NCBI RefSeq assembly: GCF_013179805.1
Contig: NZ_SRRZ01000114.1
Coordinates: 1-25,408 of the forward strand
Length of the DNA: 25,408 nt
Direction of reading: 5' to 3'
Source of the DNA: Microcoleus asticus IPMA8
Lineage (GTDB): Bacteria; Cyanobacteriota; Cyanobacteriia; Cyanobacteriales; Microcoleaceae
The notes under the pieces are model-generated. The model did not search any database. It saw nothing but the letters and a program-made list of their open reading frames with translations, and was not told the origin of the DNA. Below are positions 1 through 7,241 of the stretch, piece after piece (within the stretch, counting starts at the first letter, position 1; every line of letters starts with the position of its first letter). The position numbers and the translations under genes were made by a program.

Positions 1-21
1 GAACTTGTTTTTAATTGCTGA

Positions 22-210
22 AATCACCAGTTTATAGGATTCGTATGTCTATTTTCAGAATCCTATCAAATAAGCATTCAACACTTCTGGGTTAATTATC
101 TAGAACAATATTCTTTAGAGGTGGAACAGTTAATGAAGTTAACTCCTTCTAAACGCCGCTTTTATCAACAAGGTATGCGGGCTGCAACTCTTATACAGTC
201 TATCTCGTAG
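22..210 (+). other. Possible C-terminal tail of an unrecognised protein
   Basis: This frame is open from just after a TGA at 19-21 to a TAG at 208-210 and contains no convincing start codon. Its last part reads like real protein, with an amphipathic, charged segment ending in RRFYQQGMRAATLIQSIS. It may be the end of a gene that is frameshifted or whose start was lost, since it lies just outside the decayed IS630 transposase. I do not recognise the family. It could also be a chance open frame in AT-rich DNA. Confidence 0.25.
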
Positions 211-219
211 ACCTCTTTG

Positions 220-733
220 TCACCCCCCCAGGATGAACTCACATAGTTTTTTTTTGAAGCTTGCCTGCACCTCTTCGTTCGCTTTGTCACTTTGGGGTCT
301 TGGGACTTTCAGGTCAGCTTTCAATTTATAATGAACTAGGTCATGTACCACTTTATAGCTCACTTTTATTCCGCATTCTTTTTCTAGCCAGAGCTATAAT
401 TTGCCATAACTTGTTTCTCCCTGTGGTTCTTGCAGCTTTTCGATTAATTTTTCTCTCACGCTCTGGCGGAATATGTGGAGTCTTTCCGGGAGCTTTTTTT
501 ATGCTAAGTAATTCAGTAATTCCACCTTGAAAGTAAGCTCTTAACCAACGATATATTGTTGATTCGTCTCGTTTCAACATCGTGGCTAATTCTGCTCTTT
601 TTTGGATTTTTTTGGTGGCCAGCCAGTATAATACCAGTAATTTTTCTTTATTTACGGCAGTAGCACTCCGTTCGAGTCGATGCTCTAGTTCCTCAACCGT
701 TTCCTGGATTTGTACCTGAAGTTTGTTCGCCAT
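220..733 (-). pseudogene. Decayed IS630-family transposase, N-terminal part
   Basis: The intact beginning (ATG at 733) is a helix-turn-helix DNA-binding region of the IS630/Tc1-mariner type: a charged N-terminal helix, then KRAELATMLKRDESTIYRWL at about residues 45-64 and a PPERE-type linker at about 90-95. Near 448-455 the frame breaks. In the next frame the protein continues with EKLQEPQGETSYGKL, a stop (394-396), then WLEKECGIKVSYKVVHDLVH and LKVPRPQSDKANEEVQASF, and dies at a TGA at 220-222 shortly after a run of nine A on the coding strand (247-255). IS630-family elements usually have an OrfA of this form followed by a DDE-containing OrfB; no OrfB is seen. The element is therefore frameshifted, interrupted by a stop and missing its catalytic half, so it cannot be active. 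Confidence 0.8.
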
Positions 734-1205
734 ATTGGATTTCCTCTACTTTTACCCTATATTTTAGTGTACCTTCATAGTGAATTGGTATGAGAAAGCT
801 GAAAACCGCGCTCGGACGGTTGGTTGATGAGTGCCGTCCCTCGATGAGGACGGCACTCGTCAACCAACCAAGGGCAAAGTTTGGAACTTTTGGAGAGGCT
901 ATCGAAGCATTTGTGACAGTTGCGTAAGTCCTGACAAAATTATCAGGTAACCATTGAGGCGAAAATATCCTAGTTCCCAATTGTGGATAAAACTTGAGAG
1001 GTATTCTATGGATTTTATGCCTTAACTTATTCACAGTTTTCAGCCAATTTCGGTCGGATGATATAGCCGTTTCATTTTGGCTTTGCTTAAATTGAACTAG
1101 CATTTGTGAGTCTACATTTAGACTTTGTAAACTTTCATGTAAATGGTAAGCAGCCTTCGCCTCTCCACCACTAATATCCGATGTATTAATCACTAATACT
1201 TTCAT
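693..1205 (-). pseudogene. Truncated GT4 glycosyltransferase (first ~90 residues only)
   Basis: Residues 1-90 (about 1205 down to 936) align without gaps to the first 90 residues of the intact GT4 enzyme encoded at 7242-8501; by hand I count 39 identities in 90. Shared landmarks are the MKV start, the GG..A.AAYxLH segment, SQMLV, the FYP motif and FSxxWLPD. After residue ~90 the resemblance stops, and the frame runs through a long palindrome (818-869) and into the 5' end of the IS630 remnant. The acceptor/donor Rossmann core, the HDMWPFTGGC motif and the C-terminal nucleotide-sugar site are all missing, so it should be inactive. It is the third gene of a minus-strand group behind the GT-A enzyme and the pyruvyl transferase. 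Most likely an insertion or recombination linked to the IS630 element removed its 3' part. Confidence 0.8.
818..869. repeat. 22-bp near-perfect palindrome (hairpin)
   Basis: The arms 818-839 and 848-869 are inverted copies of each other over 22 bp with a single G/T-type mismatch, separated by an 8-nt loop. The stem is GC-rich around GCCGTCC/GGACGGC. It lies between the GT4 break point and the 5' end of the IS630 remnant. It could be the core of a small palindromic or MITE-like element, or act as a terminator for the minus-strand group; there is no clear T-run beside it. Confidence 0.75.
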
Positions 1206-1329
1206 AATTAATTAAGCATCCAAATAGGTTATTGGGTAACCGTGAAATCCTTGCAGTGTAAGCGTCCTCGCTTGCTAGAATATACAGTTTAAATGCGTAA
1301 CAGGTTAGCTAATAATTATTGACAGTCGC

Positions 1330-2271
1330 TCAAAATTGCTTTTTCCACTCATTAATGGCTGTTAAAGGGATTTTTATTAAAGTTTCTTCTTTAGCATTAA
1401 TCCAATTAGCCACACTGTTTAAATCATCTCTTTGTACGACTGGCAAATTAGTATCTTTAGAAATTTCTGTAGCGCGATTATCAACTGACAGAATTAAAGT
1501 TCTCCTTTTATATTGTAAAGCTCTAATCCCAGCGTGTAATCGTGTCCCTAAATAATCAACCGGATACTGAGACAAAGCCATATCTAAAGCTGATAAGCTA
1601 GGATTAAGATAAATCGCTCGTTCGCCACATAGATCTTTCATGTACTGATAATCTTTGGGCTGTTGCGTCCAGTAATAAATGAACTTATATTCCTGTTTCA
1701 GTAATTCGACTAACTGCTTATCAAAACTAGGATTTTGATTATATTCAGTAAAAGTAACTAATACTGACTCTGCTTTACCTTGAGGAATTTGGACACAATG
1801 TTCCTCTGTTAATTTCCACATAGTAGGACAAGCAGTATTAATTACATTATTAATCCCGATCAATTTTAGCTGTTTTTCTGTGTAACTGTCTCTCACCGAG
1901 TGCACATATTTTTTACTTAATAGCCGTTTATACAAAATTTTGGTATATAAATTAGGCTGATTTTGGTATTGCCACCATCCCACACCCATTAGCGTAATAT
2001 CTGTAATAAATAGAGAGTCCATTAAACTGACCTTCCATTGATTATAGGAGTTCATGTTAGAGGACAATAAATTAGTTCCACCGACAAAAATTAAACTGCT
2101 TTTTCTCATAAAGCGGTAAGAATCGCTCGATATGACATCATGGGTAGGAAAATTAATAAATAGTCGATCGGGAAACATCTCATATAAAATGCTATTCACT
2201 GCATCCATAATGATCTGGTCTCCTAAATTAGAGCTACAGATTGAGGTATCCAAGACTGAGATAGTTTTCAT
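1330..2271 (-). CDS. Polysaccharide pyruvyl transferase family protein
   Basis: This 313-residue protein probably transfers pyruvate from phosphoenolpyruvate to a sugar of an exopolysaccharide as a ketal, acting in the cytoplasm on lipid-linked repeat units. Family signs are a NLGDQI segment at 15-20, VGGTNLL at 63-69, a SVRDSYTEKQL segment at 125-135 and, most telling, GTRLHAGIRAL at 242-252, the R.H-containing motif typical of the CsaB/PssM-type superfamily (PF04230). The length is normal for the family and the gene looks intact. It lies 70 bp downstream of the GT-A gene at 2342-3265 and upstream of the truncated GT4, so the three probably formed one minus-strand operon. The exact acceptor sugar cannot be read from the sequence, and some family members transfer other groups. 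Confidence 0.85.
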   Translation of the reverse strand: MKTISVLDTSICSSNLGDQIIMDAVNSILYEMFPDRLFINFPTHDVISSDSYRFMRKSSLIFVGGTNLLSSNMNSYNQWKVSLMDSLFITDITLMGVGWWQYQNQPNLYTKILYKRLLSKKYVHSVRDSYTEKQLKLIGINNVINTACPTMWKLTEEHCVQIPQGKAESVLVTFTEYNQNPSFDKQLVELLKQEYKFIYYWTQQPKDYQYMKDLCGERAIYLNPSLSALDMALSQYPVDYLGTRLHAGIRALQYKRRTLILSVDNRATEISKDTNLPVVQRDDLNSVANWINAKEETLIKIPLTAINEWKKQF

Positions 2272-2341
2272 AGCCTATTTTTCATTAAGTTGAGTAAGTT
2301 GACAGTGACATTTCGTATCATTTCATTAGGATTGGCAAAAA

Positions 2342-3265
2342 TCATTTTAACCAGAGTTTATCGGGAATTCTTTTTAAGTGTTTTATCACCTTATTAATCA
2401 AACTCTCATGGCTGATAAATAGTTTTTCAAACATTAATCGATCGTACTCTCGATCGACTATCAGATTATCATTGATTTCAAGAGGAAACGTTAAATCTAA
2501 TTGTTTCATTTCTGCTATTTCCTTATTGAGAATTCCAGTATGAGTAGCCGCTAACCCAAAACCTAAATTAGCCACCAAATTGACACAAGGCACGATCGAC
2601 AAGCCCCCTTGAGCCAAGCGAGTAAAACTCCATTGAAAATCCCACGTATCTACCTTACCCTGAAAAGTATTTTCCAAATCCCGCGCTCTAATTTTATACT
2701 GAGCCTCATCAGCCAGTATAGCTTTAATTTTTGCTTTCACGTCAGGATTGATCCAAGCCTGCATATTAATATCATAAAATTGCCAGGCCCTCTGCCAAGA
2801 AGCCCAGCCCCAAATACCTCCATAATAAGAAAAATGATAACTTTGCCGATCGGATTTCCATTCCTCCAAATAATTAGTCCCACTAATCATCATTACCCTG
2901 GGTTCATTTCTATATAAATCCAGCATTTCTTCACAAAATTGAAAAAAAGATGGATTTGGCAAGCAATCATCTTCCACAATAATTGCTTCTTCTACTGTAT
3001 TAAATACCCAATCTAACCCACTAGCTACCCTGTGCTTACAGCCCATATTAGCCTCAGCATAATTTTTATAAACTTGACAATCCCAGTCCACTTTTTCAAT
3101 TATGGCCCTTACCTCAGCACATTTTTCAGCTTCCTCTGGCTTATCAGAGCGTGGTCCATCAACCACGAGTAGAAGTTTAGGCGGTTTAACTTCCCGAATC
3201 GCTGCAAATACCCTTTCTGTTGTATGAGGGCGATTAAATCCAAAAAAAGCCACAGGTGTTTTCAT
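2342..3265 (-). CDS. GT-A fold glycosyltransferase (HlpA-like family)
   Basis: This 307-residue protein starts with a nucleotide-sugar-binding beta strand (TPVAFFGFNRP, then LLLVVDGPR at 31-39) and carries a VEDD metal-binding motif at 97-100, as in GT-A enzymes. The segment GGIWGWASWQRAW at 149-161 is the hallmark of the cyanobacterial proteins often named hemolytic protein HlpA-like, which are glycosyltransferases in practice. It would add a sugar to an exopolysaccharide repeat unit. The length is complete for the family. It is the first gene of the minus-strand group with the pyruvyl transferase, and faces the flippase gene across a 460-bp divergent region. The pseudogene at 6772-7197 is the C-terminal half of a second member of this family. 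Confidence 0.8.
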   Translation of the reverse strand: MKTPVAFFGFNRPHTTERVFAAIREVKPPKLLLVVDGPRSDKPEEAEKCAEVRAIIEKVDWDCQVYKNYAEANMGCKHRVASGLDWVFNTVEEAIIVEDDCLPNPSFFQFCEEMLDLYRNEPRVMMISGTNYLEEWKSDRQSYHFSYYGGIWGWASWQRAWQFYDINMQAWINPDVKAKIKAILADEAQYKIRARDLENTFQGKVDTWDFQWSFTRLAQGGLSIVPCVNLVANLGFGLAATHTGILNKEIAEMKQLDLTFPLEINDNLIVDREYDRLMFEKLFISHESLINKVIKHLKRIPDKLWLK

Positions 3266-3427
3266 GTATTAAACTCCAACTTATCATCCTTTTTACTTTC
3301 GCTACGCCTAGACTGCTTGCTCAACATTTACCAAGTTTGGCTTTCAGTAGTTCAGTTCTGCCTTTTAATCCTGCTTTAGCATAGTGGATCATACCCAGTA
3401 AACTAGGGATTATGCTTTCACCTTTGC

Positions 3428-3467
3428 ATTTGTAGGGATAGGAGTTGGGTTAAACCAACCTACAAAT
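3428..3467. repeat. Imperfect palindrome with TGTAGG/CCTACA ends
   Basis: The outer arms ATTTGTAGG (3428-3436) and CCTACAAAT (3459-3467) pair over 9 bp, and an inner GTTGG/CCAAC pair (3444-3448 with 3455-3459, sharing one base with the outer arm) continues the stem after a bulge. The TGTAGG...GTTGGGTT...CCAACCTACA form resembles a dispersed palindromic repeat common in filamentous cyanobacteria, here probably a decayed copy. Confidence 0.55.
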
Positions 3468-3498
3468 CTCATCAGTTGTTCTAGCAAATGAGCTAAAC

Positions 3499-3532
3499 TA
3501 ACCTAAATGAGTAATAATACTCATTTAGGTTA
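3499..3532. repeat. Perfect 15-bp palindrome with 4-nt loop
   Basis: TAACCTAAATGAGTA (3499-3513) is followed by the loop ATAA and its exact reverse complement (3518-3532). There is no T-run after either arm, so an intrinsic terminator is unlikely. Its place between two divergent operons suits an operator for a dimeric regulator, but it may simply be a palindromic repeat. Confidence 0.7.
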
Positions 3533-3725
3533 AACGAATCGTATGGTATTTGAAATTTTAGAATACTTAGAATACATAGTGGTAAAAGTTGTAGTTAAGG
3601 TAATTGGTGTAGTAAATCCTGCATAAGTGCTAGTCTTATGATAGACTATAAATCATTACTACTCTGGCTAGATTGCAAAAATTTCAAAAAGTGTATTTTT
3701 ATTTTGTAATAATTTAAAATTGCCG

Positions 3726-5063
3726 ATGTTACACAAGTTGGCTGGTATAGGTCAAAAGCTTGGTCCGGGTGTGCGCCAGGCACTAAGCAACATAGCTTGG
3801 CTGTTCACTGACCAAATCTTACAGATGGGTTTGGGTTTAGTCGTAGGCCTTTGGGTGGCTCGCTATTTAGGGCCAGATCAATTTGGCTTACTCAACTACG
3901 CCTTGGCTTTTGTGTCGCTATTTAGCGCGGTGGCATCAATGGGTTTGGGTAGAATCGTCATCCGCGATATTGCTCGCAACCCGGAATGTAAAAATGAGAC
4001 GCTGGGAACAGCCTTCGGACTACAATTTATTGGCGGTATAATCACTTTGGTATTAACTGTCACCGTGATTTCCCTACTTAAGCCTAATGAAAGCCTAACT
4101 CGCTGGTTAGTAGGAATCATCGCCGCCGGAAGTATTTTTAATTCTTTTGAAGCGATTAATTTTTGGTTTCAGTCCCAAGTGCAGTCAAAATATACAGTTT
4201 TAGCGAAAAATTCGGTATCTTTTTTGGTTGCTGCTGTCAGAATTGGGCTAGTTACATTTAAGTTTCCCCTCATTGCTTTCGCCTGGATTCGCTTAATAGA
4301 AGTGGCAATGATAGGAATCGCTTATGTATATTTTTATCGGCTCACTGGCAATAAAATTAAGCTGTGGCGATTCAGTTGGGATCGGTGCAAGGAATTACTT
4401 TGGGAAAGTTGGCCGATTATATTGTCAGGATTGGCAGTTTATCTGTACTCAAAAACCGATCAGATTATGCTCGGCGCTATGAACAAAAATGCAGAACTGG
4501 GCTATTACGCTGCTGCCGTGAAAATTTCGGAAATCTGTGACTTCTTGCCAATGATCCTATCTAGCTCTATTTTTCCCAAGTTAACAAGTTTGAGAAAAAG
4601 CAATTATGAAGAATATTTAAACAAATTTCAAATTTATTCAGATATAATGATATTTTTCTGGTTAGGAGTAGCTATTCCCATCTCATTATTTTCACCGTTG
4701 ATCGTGCATCTGCTTTACGGTGAAAAGTATGCTAAGTCAGCAGCAGTGTTGTCAATCTATGTTTGGGCACAATTTGGTAGTAACTTTGGGGTGGCACGGA
4801 ACACATACTTTACGATAGAAGGTCAGTTGCGTTACGGTCTTTACTTGACCGTGGTTGGCTCTATTTTAAATGTGGGGTTAAACTTACTGCTGATTCCTAA
4901 GTATGGAGCTTTTGGTGCAACTACGGCTACTCTAATCACTTATTTTTATGTGATTATATTAGTCAATTTATTGATTAAGGAATTGCGCCCCTTTGGAAAA
5001 ATGATCTGGCGTTCTCTTAACTTATACCAGGCTGCTTGTAGAATTAGAGCATTAGTAAAATGA
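3726..5063 (+). CDS. Oligosaccharide flippase (Wzx family)
   Basis: This membrane protein of about 445 residues should flip lipid-linked oligosaccharide repeat units across the plasma membrane. It is highly hydrophobic, with roughly a dozen predicted membrane segments, and has the typical N-terminus of the polysaccharide-biosynthesis/flippase family (PF01943): NIAWLFTDQILQMGLGLVVG, then WVARYLGPDQFGLLNYALAF and RDIARNPE. The later KTDQIMLGAM segment is also typical. I chose ATG 3726; a TTG six bases upstream (3720) is less likely. The stop overlaps the start of the next gene in an ATGA, which suggests translational coupling. It opens the plus-strand polysaccharide operon. The name Wzx is functional; sequence identity among flippases is always low. 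Confidence 0.88.
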   Translation: MLHKLAGIGQKLGPGVRQALSNIAWLFTDQILQMGLGLVVGLWVARYLGPDQFGLLNYALAFVSLFSAVASMGLGRIVIRDIARNPECKNETLGTAFGLQFIGGIITLVLTVTVISLLKPNESLTRWLVGIIAAGSIFNSFEAINFWFQSQVQSKYTVLAKNSVSFLVAAVRIGLVTFKFPLIAFAWIRLIEVAMIGIAYVYFYRLTGNKIKLWRFSWDRCKELLWESWPIILSGLAVYLYSKTDQIMLGAMNKNAELGYYAAAVKISEICDFLPMILSSSIFPKLTSLRKSNYEEYLNKFQIYSDIMIFFWLGVAIPISLFSPLIVHLLYGEKYAKSAAVLSIYVWAQFGSNFGVARNTYFTIEGQLRYGLYLTVVGSILNVGLNLLLIPKYGAFGATTATLITYFYVIILVNLLIKELRPFGKMIWRSLNLYQAACRIRALVK

Positions 5064-6274
5064 TTCAAATTAAACCTAACATCGAACAACGCTCGAATTG
5101 CCCCTATTGCGGGACAGAACTCAGCCCAAAAAATGTTTTTTGGCAAGGGATACATATTGTTCTGGACTCTAAGTGCGAGGGATGTGGCAGCGAAATCATC
5201 GACGATTTGAGAGTAGGTCATGGAGTGAACAACTACCTTCAAGTTAATTTAATCAAAGAAGAAGTTTTTGCGGCGGTTGCTTACAGAAAAGAATGGTTAG
5301 GCAAACCATTACTCAATTCACTCCAAAATCCTCAACCAGATAAACTTGAGATAGTCAAGGAAGTTTTTAAACCATGCAAGGGGGCAATTATCTTAAACTG
5401 TATCGATCATCTTTATGGTCACTCTCTGCTAAAATTACTAAATGCACAAAAGCACTTAGAATGCAACTCAGACTGCGGGTTAGTTGTGATAGTTCCTAAA
5501 TTTTTAAGGTGGATGGTTCCAGATGGAGTTGCAGAAGTCTGGACAGTACCTATTTCCTTAAAAAATGGTCAAAATTACTATCCCAGCTTCGCCGAGTTTG
5601 TTCAGGAAGAAACTAAACGCTTTGATGAAATTTATGTCAGCGAAGCCCATTCTCACCCCAGTCAGTTCGACATCACGCAGTTTACGAGAGTTCCCAAACA
5701 CAACTTTGAGGAACCAGAAACAAGAATTACTTTTATTTGGCGGGAAGATCGTTTATTAGTTAACCGCTTGCTGTTCCGAGTTTTGAGAAAGCTAAATCAA
5801 CGAGAAATGGCATTGCCAATGCAAAATTTGAAAATTCAGCAGTTATTTGAGAAAATCAGGTTGCAAGTACCAGAAGCAAAATTTGCTGTGGCTGGTCTGG
5901 GTACAAAAACTAAGTTCCCAGAATGGATTGAAGATTATAGGGTAGATAGTTTTAATGAAAAAATTGAAAAGGAAATATGCCGTCTTTATTCAGAAAGTCG
6001 GTTAGTAATTGGTCTTCATGGATCTAATATGCTGCTGCCTTCTGGTCATGCTGGTATGACCATTGATTTAATAGATGAACGGTGGGGAAACTTTGCCCAA
6101 GATGTTTTATACCAGGAACGCGATCCTAGAATGGCATCTTTTCGTTATAGATTTTTGCCTTATCAGACTAAAACTGATACACTGGCATTCATAGCGGCTG
6201 TCATGGTGCTGAATTGGTCTAAGTTTAAATCCCAAATGACTGCTGATGTTGTTAATTCAGATGTTGTAGAGTAG
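5060..6274 (+). CDS. Zinc-ribbon protein with GT-B-like C-terminal domain, probable polysaccharide biosynthesis protein
   Basis: This 404-residue protein has two parts. The N-terminus carries CPYCG (Cys14, Cys17) and CEGCG (Cys39, Cys42), a four-cysteine zinc ribbon. The C-terminal half ends in a Rossmann-like segment with SRLVIGLHGSNMLLPSGHAG at about 313-332, followed by a conserved acidic stretch. That HG..N....P.G pattern resembles the donor-site region of GT61/DUF563-type glycosyltransferases, so a transferase role is likely but not proven. No signal peptide or membrane helix is seen, so it should be cytoplasmic. The start overlaps the flippase stop by four bases (ATGA). Downstream lies IS630 debris, so transcription to the next GT genes may be disturbed. 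Confidence 0.6.
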   Translation: MIQIKPNIEQRSNCPYCGTELSPKNVFWQGIHIVLDSKCEGCGSEIIDDLRVGHGVNNYLQVNLIKEEVFAAVAYRKEWLGKPLLNSLQNPQPDKLEIVKEVFKPCKGAIILNCIDHLYGHSLLKLLNAQKHLECNSDCGLVVIVPKFLRWMVPDGVAEVWTVPISLKNGQNYYPSFAEFVQEETKRFDEIYVSEAHSHPSQFDITQFTRVPKHNFEEPETRITFIWREDRLLVNRLLFRVLRKLNQREMALPMQNLKIQQLFEKIRLQVPEAKFAVAGLGTKTKFPEWIEDYRVDSFNEKIEKEICRLYSESRLVIGLHGSNMLLPSGHAGMTIDLIDERWGNFAQDVLYQERDPRMASFRYRFLPYQTKTDTLAFIAAVMVLNWSKFKSQMTADVVNSDVVE

Positions 6275-6344
6275 TAGAAAAGAGGAAGTCGCAAAAGGTT
6301 AAGGCGGAACCAGGAACTTATCTCGTCAACTCCCCACTTTTTTA

Positions 6345-6640
6345 CTAAGCTGTTGCACACTTAAATAGGGTATAATGGAAACTTAATTGAGTCAATCAGT
6401 ACAAAAATGCCAGCGAAGAATCATCTCAAGCGAGAACAAATAGAGAAACTACAGAAAGCCTTAAAAGGAAAGAAAATGGAGATATTAGAGAAAGAATTCT
6501 GATTTTTTATAGCTCAATGACGGAAAAACACGAAATAAAATTGCTGAATTTGTGGGTTGTTCAGTAAATAGAGTGTCTAAAAGAGTTCATTTATGGAGAC
6601 CCAGATAAACTCGAAAGTCTATCAGATAAAAAAAGGTTTG
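6345..6640 (+). mobile_element. Second IS630-family remnant (5' end only)
   Basis: A start at 6407 opens MPAKNHLKREQIEKLQKAL and ends at a TGA at 6500-6502 after 31 residues. The rest of the typical N-terminal helix-turn-helix can be read only by changing frames: RERILIFYSS, then NDGKTRNKIAEFVGCSVNRV, then GDPDKLESLSDKKR. That pattern belongs to a different IS630 subgroup from the remnant at 220-733. The upstream TTGCACACTTAAATAGGG-type end with TATAAT at 6371-6376 looks like the element's left end and internal promoter; the other remnant has a similar ACACTAAAATATAGGGT segment upstream of its ATG. No DDE catalytic region is left, so it is dead. Confidence 0.7.
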
Positions 6641-6771
6641 TAGAGTTTATAAGTAAAGGCGATTCAGATAATTTCTATAAAGTCCTAAAAATATTTTATC
6701 AAGAACTAATTTATGAATGGGTAGAAGCGGGGAATCAAGCATCAGACTTTAGAGAGAAAGGAGCGAAAATA

Positions 6772-7197
6772 GTGATCGTTGATTTAGATATGAAGCTGTG
6801 GCCAGAAATTCGCGATGGTAATTTTTTGATAGATGTACTGGGAGACTCCAATGCTACAAAAGTTTGGACGAATATTTTTCAGCTTTGTTATGAAAAAAAA
6901 TTACAGAGGTGGGCTTATCAGTGGACATTTGCTAACTTAATTCAAAATGGTATGAATATTCTTGCGAATGTTAATTTAGCTTCTAATATCGGACATGGTG
7001 TAGGGGGAACTAATACGGAGGATGTCAACAGTCCTTATAGTAATATGCCTCTAGAAGCTATAACATTTCCGATGAAACACCCGCCTTTTGCAATTAGGGA
7101 TACGCACACAGATAAATTCGCCCCAAAAAAAATATTTGATTACGATCCGCCGTTGTTAAGGAAGGTGCCAAAAAAAGTCAATAAACTGTTGAAATAA
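6772..7197 (+). pseudogene. C-terminal half of a GT-A glycosyltransferase (HlpA-like), truncated
   Basis: The 141 residues read from a GTG align with the second half of the intact enzyme at 2342-3265: the VDLDMKLWPEIRDG segment corresponds to its YDINMQAWINPDVKA, the W.YQW.F..L.Q.G region to DTWDFQWSFTRLAQGG, and ANVNLASNIGHGVGGT to PCVNLVANLGFGLAAT. The N-terminal nucleotide-binding half with the VEDD metal site and the WGWASW motif is missing. The frame stays open upstream to a stop at 6565-6567, through about 130 bases (roughly 6641-6771) that resemble neither the transferase nor the transposase. With no good start codon and no catalytic half it is probably inactive. It is the mirror of the truncated GT4 at 693-1205. 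Confidence 0.75.
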
Positions 7198-7241
7198 ATT
7201 AGGTAAAGTCAGCTAGGAATCTATTAGGATAGGCAGAAAAA

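Larger units (their letters stand above)
3266..3725. promoter_or_regulatory. Divergent intergenic region between the two polysaccharide operons
   Basis: About 460 bp with no coding frame separate the minus-strand GT-A gene from the plus-strand flippase gene, so promoters for both operons should lie here. It is AT-rich and contains two palindromes (3428-3467 and 3499-3532), listed separately. I see no pair of -35/-10 hexamers good enough to place a promoter. Confidence 0.5.

Noticed and set aside
261..530. Open frame on the plus strand, 89 codons
   Set aside because: It lies antisense to the IS630 transposase remnant and has no protein-like conservation; the opposite strand explains the sequence.
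818..869. Intrinsic terminator
   Set aside because: The stem is strong but there is no T-run next to either arm, so I list it as a repeat.
6163..6360. 65-codon frame on the minus strand
   Set aside because: It overlaps the 3' end of the zinc-ribbon gene on the other strand and shows no domain.
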